From Talaromyces rugulosus (lineage: Eukaryota; Ascomycota; Eurotiomycetes; Eurotiales; Trichocomaceae), in contig NC_049562.1 in the NCBI RefSeq assembly GCF_013368755.1, positions 4,030,001-4,094,000 of the forward strand: DNA of 64,000 bases. Reading direction: 5' to 3'. Positions 57,875 to 64,000 of the stretch are shown in pieces (the first letter of the stretch is position 1; each line of letters opens with the position of its first letter). The notes under the pieces are model-generated. The model was not told the origin of the DNA and searched no databases. It was given only the letters and a program-made list of their open reading frames with translations. The position numbers and the translations under genes were made by a program.

Positions 57875-58206
57875 CAGGCTGTGACGAGATGCCAAAGAGG
57901 ACCGCAGCAAATCCTCATCCCGTTTGCTAAAGGCCGCGGATTATTGTATCAGGAAGGTCTGGAAATAGAGCTGCTTGATTTTATACAAATGTATAGGTTT
58001 GTGCGTTTAATTCACTGGCAGCCTTAATTAATACAATACATGTTGACCTGAAAACTTATCAATTGATATAAATTGGGGTATCTATGCAAACAAACTAAAA
58101 AATAAAGTAAATAAATTACACCCTGCGGCAACATCTGGAAGAGTCGCTGAGATTGCAAACCATCTATTAACTCTTGAATAAAAATGGGTTGCACTTATTT
58201 AAGCTC
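57875..58206. other. Spacer between convergent GPI-protein and VPS41 genes
   Basis: About 330 bases of AT-rich 3' flank for both genes; nothing else seen. Confidence 0.5.
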
Positions 58207-61200
58207 CTACTGCACTGCAGCAGAAGCCTTTTCAACCTCTCTACCCAGCGCACAAATCCGACATCCGTCGCCGACCCGATCGCGTATCAACCGGGCTGCT
58301 GTGACTTTGGGCCCGACGGTTCGAGACGTGCTGTAATATGAAGAATCGTCTTCGTGGCTTTGGGGTTCTTGAATAGTCTCGCTGGAGGTAGTTGATGATG
58401 CCTCGTCTTCGTCTTTATCATGTGAATGGCGAGGCTCTCGGACGTGAGATAGATGGAAGACGTGGCCGCAGGCAAATCCAACCAGTATTTCTCTTTCTGT
58501 AATTGAATAAGTTAGCAGTGCTTTAAAAAAAATTTATAAAAAAAAGAGTCTGGTACCATTCTCATGGAAAGGCTTGAGGCAACCTCCACATGACCCTGGT
58601 GCCACTTGCGGACGTTTGCTTGTCGTGCCTTGCTCGAGACCCTCGTCGTCTGCGTTTTGCCCGTCCTTTTTCTTCTCTTCTTCTTTCCCATCTTCTGGTG
58701 CCGGTGAAGCGGCACCAGGAAATGCGCAGACGTCGAATTTAATACCCCGCCGCTGTCCCTGTCGCAGAGTGTCCATGCCGACAGCGACTTCACTCTGCAA
58801 AACCTTTGTCGCCCCCTGGCTGATAGTAGCGTGAACGTCGTGATCGCGAAGCAGCCGCGTCAGGCCGTCTCGGAGTCCTTCAATTTCCAACCCGCTCGGG
58901 ATGCGCTTGACCAGCTTGATCGGATCAATCGACGTGCCGGCTTCAGTCAGCAAGGCGTGGATAAATGCTGGTTTGTCCATGGAATAATTCAGCAAGTCCT
59001 CCCACAGGTCAGAGTCGTCTTGGGCCTTGGCAAACTCGATTGCCTGGGATACATCGTTCAAATCCGAAAGGATCAGGTTCAAAGCCCTCTTGGTCTGTCC
59101 GGTCTTGGAGAGGAGGTATACCAGCTCAGACGTGTACCGTCGGATTTCACAGATATTGCAGGCTTCGTCAAAAGAATAAGACGTGCTTGTTTGCAAAAAC
59201 TCCATTAGTAATTGTCGGTCATAGTCTGCAAACAAATCTACTGCAATATCGCCAAATGGTTCCACCAGAGCTCTACCCTCATCTGCGGCGAGTTTCTCCG
59301 CCGCGTCTCTGGCGTGACGGCCTCGGCCTCGGAAACGGGTCTTTTCGGTTTTGGATGGGTGGTCTTCTCCCTTCCAGAGGGCGCGGAGATAAAAGAACAG
59401 ATAGAGGCGGCCAGATGGAATTTGTAGCTGCGACACGACCGTCTCGGGATGCACAATGCCGTTGTATGCCTCTCTCACAAGAATTTTTATGGACTCGGCA
59501 GTAGCAGTTTCCAGTTCAGCAATAGAGGCCGTTTCTACCTGATGTTTTGAAACACGAATGAGGATAAACTTCAAAACGTCGTCGGAAATGGCGTGTGCCA
59601 GCCGGAATTCTCGGATCAGAGAGAGAGCGGTTTCGGCATCTTGTAGCCGTATATAGCATTGTAAAGCCTCGCGCTGGCGCCCATCAGCCAAGAACATCTT
59701 GGCTAGTCTGTCCGTCAGAATGCGCCAGTCATCTGAATCCGCCTTGACTTCTGGCGAGTTCAGTGAGCTCTCGATCGTTGAGATGATGCTTGAAATATCA
59801 AACAGGTCCGGCGGCCACAAGTCTAGTAACTGCTCAAACCGCCGCTTGTCATGAGAAATGTAATGTTTGAGAATAACGTCAAAGACATTTGCGGGGAGCG
59901 GTGGTAGGATGTCGACAGGAATATAAGAAGTAATCTCATCAAACTTGCCGGCCTCTATAAACTTCCCGATCCAAAATTCCCATCTAGAGCTTGTGTTTAG
60001 GACTTTTGTACATATTTCTCCGGCTTGTTCCCATTCGCTACCTTGAACGAGCTGCTCAAGCCACAACTCGCCAATGCGCCGCTTCTCCTTTTCAGCGATT
60101 GTGTTGGTCGGTTGGCCGGCGGTTGTCACGGAAGCATTGTCATCTGCAAAGAACTCTACCAAACTGGTTTGGGACCTCGCATATACGTCTATATGTCCTT
60201 CCGATATGGGGTTTGCAGCCTCGGGGTGCTCGTCGACTAGTTTCCAGGCTTCTTCATACCTGTCGTGTGATTCAAGCCACGATAGATGGTCCGATAGATC
60301 CGTTGGAGCAGCTGCTACACAGTCAAATGGACTGTGGACGAAGATTTTGATTCCCTTGGCGGTGGACACAGTCTGCAACTCTTTTGGCATCGTAGATGAT
60401 GTGGAGACAGGGTTGGAGATAAAAGAGCTAGCGGCTCTATCAGAGCCTCTATCGCCATTACTTCCCGCGCTCCGGATGCTAGCATTTGAGGTGAATAGCC
60501 TCGCTGGGTATAGAGTGGCATCTAAAAGCCCTGTACCTAATGCACCCAGAGCTCCGCGTTGAGCGGCAGCCGTTGGGATTCGCGGAGGAAGCAAAATGCT
60601 CATATGATAATCAGACGAGGACAACGTCTCATATCGCTGGATAGAGAGGGTATCGGCGCTGACTTCTTCTTGCGTTTCAACATCGATGAGGCGAAGCTCG
60701 GGTTCGGCTGCCTTTTGCTTCCGGCTACTTTGTGGATGCCCCTCGGAATCGTCCTTTTCGCCTTCTAGGTATGCTAGAACAAGAAGCAAAGTCCGACTAT
60801 ACATAGCGATACCGGAGATTATACAGTCGGTTCGAAGACTTGCCTAGGTGTCAGCTGCTGGGTAAAGTGTGGCCGAGGTATCATTTCGTCTGACTCACAT
60901 TGTTCCCACCTCGGCATCTCCCAGTTTTCGATCGCCCACTCGACTTGAAGCAGGCGAAACGCGGTCCGGATAGACGTTAATGACCCATATCGTCCCACCC
61001 CAACCCACGACAAGTTTCTCGACCTCCTGGGCCTGGCTAGGGGTATCAGCCGGGTCGGTTTGGCCACTTTCACTGAGCTCGGAAACTCCCAGCAATTTCT
61101 CATCGACCCATTCAGCGTGTGCTTTCCAAACACTCGCCATCTCTTCCCATTGGGGGCGATTTGGTCTGTCGATGTGTCTTATTCGTGTCCATGCGTATTC

Positions 61201-62292
61201 TGCGTCGGCTGGATCTAAATGCAGGTTTGTTCGCATGATCTTGATACCTTCTTCATTGACCCAAACCACATATTTTCCAGACAGTGACCATTTGATTGTA
61301 TTGATGGTGCCCTCGCCACTGTGCAGAATAGTGTCCTTGCCGGAGTTGGAGCCCAAACCAAGAGATCCAAACCATCCAGAGGCGGTAGCTGCAGCACCAC
61401 CCAATGTTGTAGAGTTTTCAGTCACACCTTGTCGTCCTCCAACAGTGAGAATCAACTGGCCAGCTCGACCACCTGATATATATGTTCGATCATTCTTGTA
61501 TTCTGGGGAAAGCGCGACAGCATGCACAGGCCTTCCAAAGTTCCGAAGGAGGACGTCTTTGGGTTCGAGCAGCGAATAAACACAAACATTTCCGTCAATA
61601 CTCGAGGTAGCTATATGAATCGAATTCGAAGGCGTTGGCGGCAGTGTGGGCTGACCAGAATCTTTAGATCTGCCCTTGGCTCGCAGGGATGAATTCGGTG
61701 ACTTGATTGAAGGGTAAATATCGTCCTCGGAATGTCTCGCTGCGCTGTTTGACCGAAGGCCTGGAAGTGGCGGTGGAAATGGAGATGTAGAAGCAGACGT
61801 GATGCTCGCAGAATGCGCCGTATAAACACGGATAGGTTTAAACGTCGGTAGTGACAAAACATGCTATATTGACGGTCAATTATACAAGATCTTGGAGGTT
61901 TCGAGTGCGCGCTGTCTCACTATATTTCCGTTGTGTGTTCCGACTATCTGTATGAACGGTCAGATCATGTCTACTCACGCATGTTGTACGAAGCATACCA
62001 TCTTATCTCCTCCAACAAGGAATGTGCTTGTTGCATCTCCGCCACGATATAGATTGGGAATATGCTTGGTGAGATAGGCATATTTTAGACGAGGCTCCTC
62101 GTCTTCATCCTCTTCTTCGTCCTCGTCATCCTCTTCACTTTCATGTTCCTCGGCCGCATCACGGCCGGTTTGACTGCGTTCGTCGTCACTACTATGTAGA
62201 TCGGCAGTTTGCGACGAAGAGGATCCCGGGAATTGCGATTGGGATGGCCCAGGGCCATCAGAAGAACCAGCAGCAGCGTCGACCGACTCCAT
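58207..62292 (-). CDS. vps41: HOPS complex subunit VPS41
   Basis: Tethers late endosomes, AP-3 vesicles and vacuoles. Five exons, 62292-61999, 61947-61921, 61863-60899, 60838-58557 and 58496-58207, give 1285 aa with every junction in phase. Exon 2 is a 27-nt microexon (IVGTHNGNI) that completes the first WD-type blade, HVLSLPTFKPIRVYTAH following in exon 3. The N-terminus is very acidic (EEDDEDEEEDEDEEPRLKYA). The beta-propeller runs to about 430 (SIDGNVCVYSLLEP, TIKWSLSGKYVVWV). Then come a clathrin-heavy-chain-repeat alpha solenoid and, split by the last intron, a RING-type C-terminus with CGGCLKPF, ACGHVFHLSH and GCRICALG. The RING region carries a Ser/Asp-rich insertion. The start is the ATG at 62292, divergent from the RMND1-like gene. 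Confidence 0.94.
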
Positions 62293-62575
62293 CCTTGGGG
62301 TCAGAGCAGCGCGTCGCCAGAGCTCCAGGGTGAAGCAATAGCTCCTCTCCGAGATGTGGAGAGGTCATGCCGCGGGGTGACTAAGCAGGTCCGCAATGAC
62401 GCTGGTACGAAATGCTTGGCGTTCCGTGTTTATGCGACGATGAAGTCCCGCCGAGCGAAGTCTTCCTCACAGCATCAAATCCAAAAAAAATTGGGCATGG
62501 TGCTCGTGCACTAACAAGGCGATTGTTTTCCGACAAATTAGACTTCTTACATTTGCGCATATTCAATTCGCCATT
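62293..62575. promoter_or_regulatory. Divergent promoter VPS41 / RMND1-like
   Basis: About 280 bases between two start codons. No TATA box recognised; an A-run at 62483-62490 lies on the RMND1-like side. Confidence 0.45.
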
Positions 62576-63913
62576 ATGTTTGTTCGTTCGCGACTTTGTT
62601 CCGGATTGTCAAGACAACATCAGGCGTTTAATAGATTACCAACGGTTTCTTTGAATGGGCGAAATGGCTTTTTCTCTTCAGCAGTCAAATTTGCGCCGAA
62701 GCAACCTGCAGGAGGAGACATAGCCCAAAAAAAGGAAACTGCTTCGGAAAAGGCAAGCCAGGCAAACCGGAGGAAAACAGCCGCAAACACATCGCTTCGA
62801 CGAGTTGCAGTAGAGGCACAGCGCTCAAGAGATGGCATTCTATCGGGAAGCCAGCTCTCTGAGAAGGGAACCGGGCAATCCAAGGTTATTATCCATGAAT
62901 CTACTGTTTACTCATGTCGCTAATCTTTGAACTAGACGGTGACAGCGTACGCGGTTGCTGAGCGATTCGACCTGTCTCGGGTTAGAGATATCCTACAAGA
63001 AAAAGGCTACGAACCCGATCCTTTCAATACTCAACTCTACCCACAAGTACTACATGTCCAAGTTCCGCTTGATTCCGTTCGTCGAATGACAAACCCAAGT
63101 GTCGCAGACCTGCCTTCTGATGAAGCAGGGGATATATTCATTTTCCCTTCTGGGACTGTTGTTGCGTGGTCACTTCCAGACAGCTTTACTTCGTATTTCG
63201 CCTCGAGGACACTGCAGCCAGCAGCTGTTGGGCTGCATACGGATAACCCAGAGACCGAAAATTTGGACTTTGTGGAGGACACAGAACGGGAAAACAGCTA
63301 TATCAAAGGGGACACTATTGTACTTGGCACGAAACAGAATCCGGCCGACCCGCAGCCAACGTCATTAAACCGGCAGAGTATCGAGACGGTACTGACGAAA
63401 ATCGCATTTTCATCCGGGCTAGCGCGCAGCACGAAGCTTGCTGTTCTCGAGAGCCTTTTATTTGACTATTTTGAGTCGACTCGCGATATCCCGACGCTGC
63501 TTTCTCGCGGCTCACGGCTACCGTTCACCCGGGGTTTTATTCTTCGAAAGACAGGGCAGCTGCTCAGCGTAAGAGCACAGCTGAACCTGTATTCCGAGCT
63601 GACCGATTCCCTGCCGGATCTCTTTTGGGACAGCCGACACGACCTAGGTCTTGAGGGGTACTACGAACAAGTGGGCAGGGCCTTGGATGTCGGCATCCGC
63701 ATCAAGCTGCTGAATGAAAAGATGGATTATGCGCAGGAAATCGCGAGTGTTCTCCGTGAGAGGCTGAGTGAGACCCACGGACTCCGCCTGGAGTGGATTA
63801 TTATTCTCCTCATTGCTGTCGAAGTTGGGTTTGAGATTCTGCGTCTTCTATCAGAGCGCGACCTGACCAAAAAGGAGCAGGAGCAGGCACAGAGTGGAGA
63901 ACAGACGCAGTGA
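62576..63913 (+). CDS. RMND1/Mrx10-like mitochondrial protein (DUF155)
   Basis: Two exons, 62576-62884 and 62936-63913 (51-nt intron), give 428 aa. The N-terminus is Arg-rich without acids (MFVRSRLCSGLSRQHQAFNR), as in a mitochondrial presequence, followed by a basic Ala/Lys-rich linker. DUF155 core: TAYAVAERFDLSRVRDIL, GDIFIFPSGTVVAWSLPD, IAFSSGLARSTKLAVLESLL, GFILRKTGQLLSVRAQLNLY, LPDLFWDSRHDLGLEGYYEQ, LNEKMDYAQEIASVLRERLS. A single C-terminal membrane helix (WIIILLIAVEVGFEIL) fits an inner-membrane anchor. Animal RMND1 and yeast Mrx10 act in mitochondrial translation; the presequence favours this branch over the cytosolic Rmd1/Rmd8 paralogues. The 90 bases after the stop reach the window edge. 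Confidence 0.88.
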
Positions 63914-64000
63914 GTGTTTTGAGATATGAAATGTTTTGTACATGTATTATAAGCATCGTGATACCCCATTCTACAAATTTAATGAGAAATGCATACAAAA

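Overview
The window is nuclear DNA of a filamentous ascomycete (Pezizomycotina). It has mostly 48-100 nt GT-AG introns with CTAAC/CTGAC-like branch sites, fungal STAND/NLR-type genes, and fungal forms of Bck1, Gcn5, Nop9, Cog3, Whi5/Nrm1 and Rint1/Tip20. Gene content and style suggest Eurotiomycetes (Aspergillus/Penicillium/Talaromyces-like), but the species is inference. Exon boundaries below were spliced by eye: reading phase, splice sites and family continuity were checked, but there is no transcript evidence.

Region 1, about 1-18.6 kb, is an accessory block. It starts with the 5' part of a tRNA acetyltransferase TAN1 gene running off the left edge. Then come a small bZIP regulator and an arsenite methyltransferase (ArsM) on the same strand, an APH/choline-kinase-like phosphotransferase, and two NACHT STAND (NLR-like) genes pointing at each other across a broken short-chain dehydrogenase. 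The block ends with a one-exon cupin gene and a 312-aa orphan protein. The cupin and orphan upstream regions share a diverged ~125-bp repeat.

Region 2, about 19.6-47.5 kb, is dense housekeeping DNA: BCK1 MAPKKK (cell-wall integrity), GCN5 (SAGA acetyltransferase), COG3 (Golgi tether), an RCC1-repeat mitochondrial protein of the Fmp25/RCC1L type, NOP9 (18S rRNA maturation), a group II PLP decarboxylase, RINT1/TIP20 (Dsl1 tether), DNA ligase I, a Whi5/Nrm1-type G1/S repressor, and a zincin metallopeptidase with a jacalin-like C-terminus.

Region 3, about 47.5-64 kb, is gene-poor: 4.4 kb of AT-rich, microsatellite-rich DNA upstream of a CP2/Grainyhead transcription factor, then 2.6 kb before a small GPI-anchored-type surface protein. 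VPS41 (HOPS) and a divergent RMND1/Mrx10-like mitochondrial gene close the window.

Three vesicle-tethering genes (COG3, RINT1/TIP20, VPS41) and two cell-cycle genes (LIG1, WHI5-like) lie here, but I see no operon-like logic; this looks like conserved synteny. The accessory block is the place to look for new biology.
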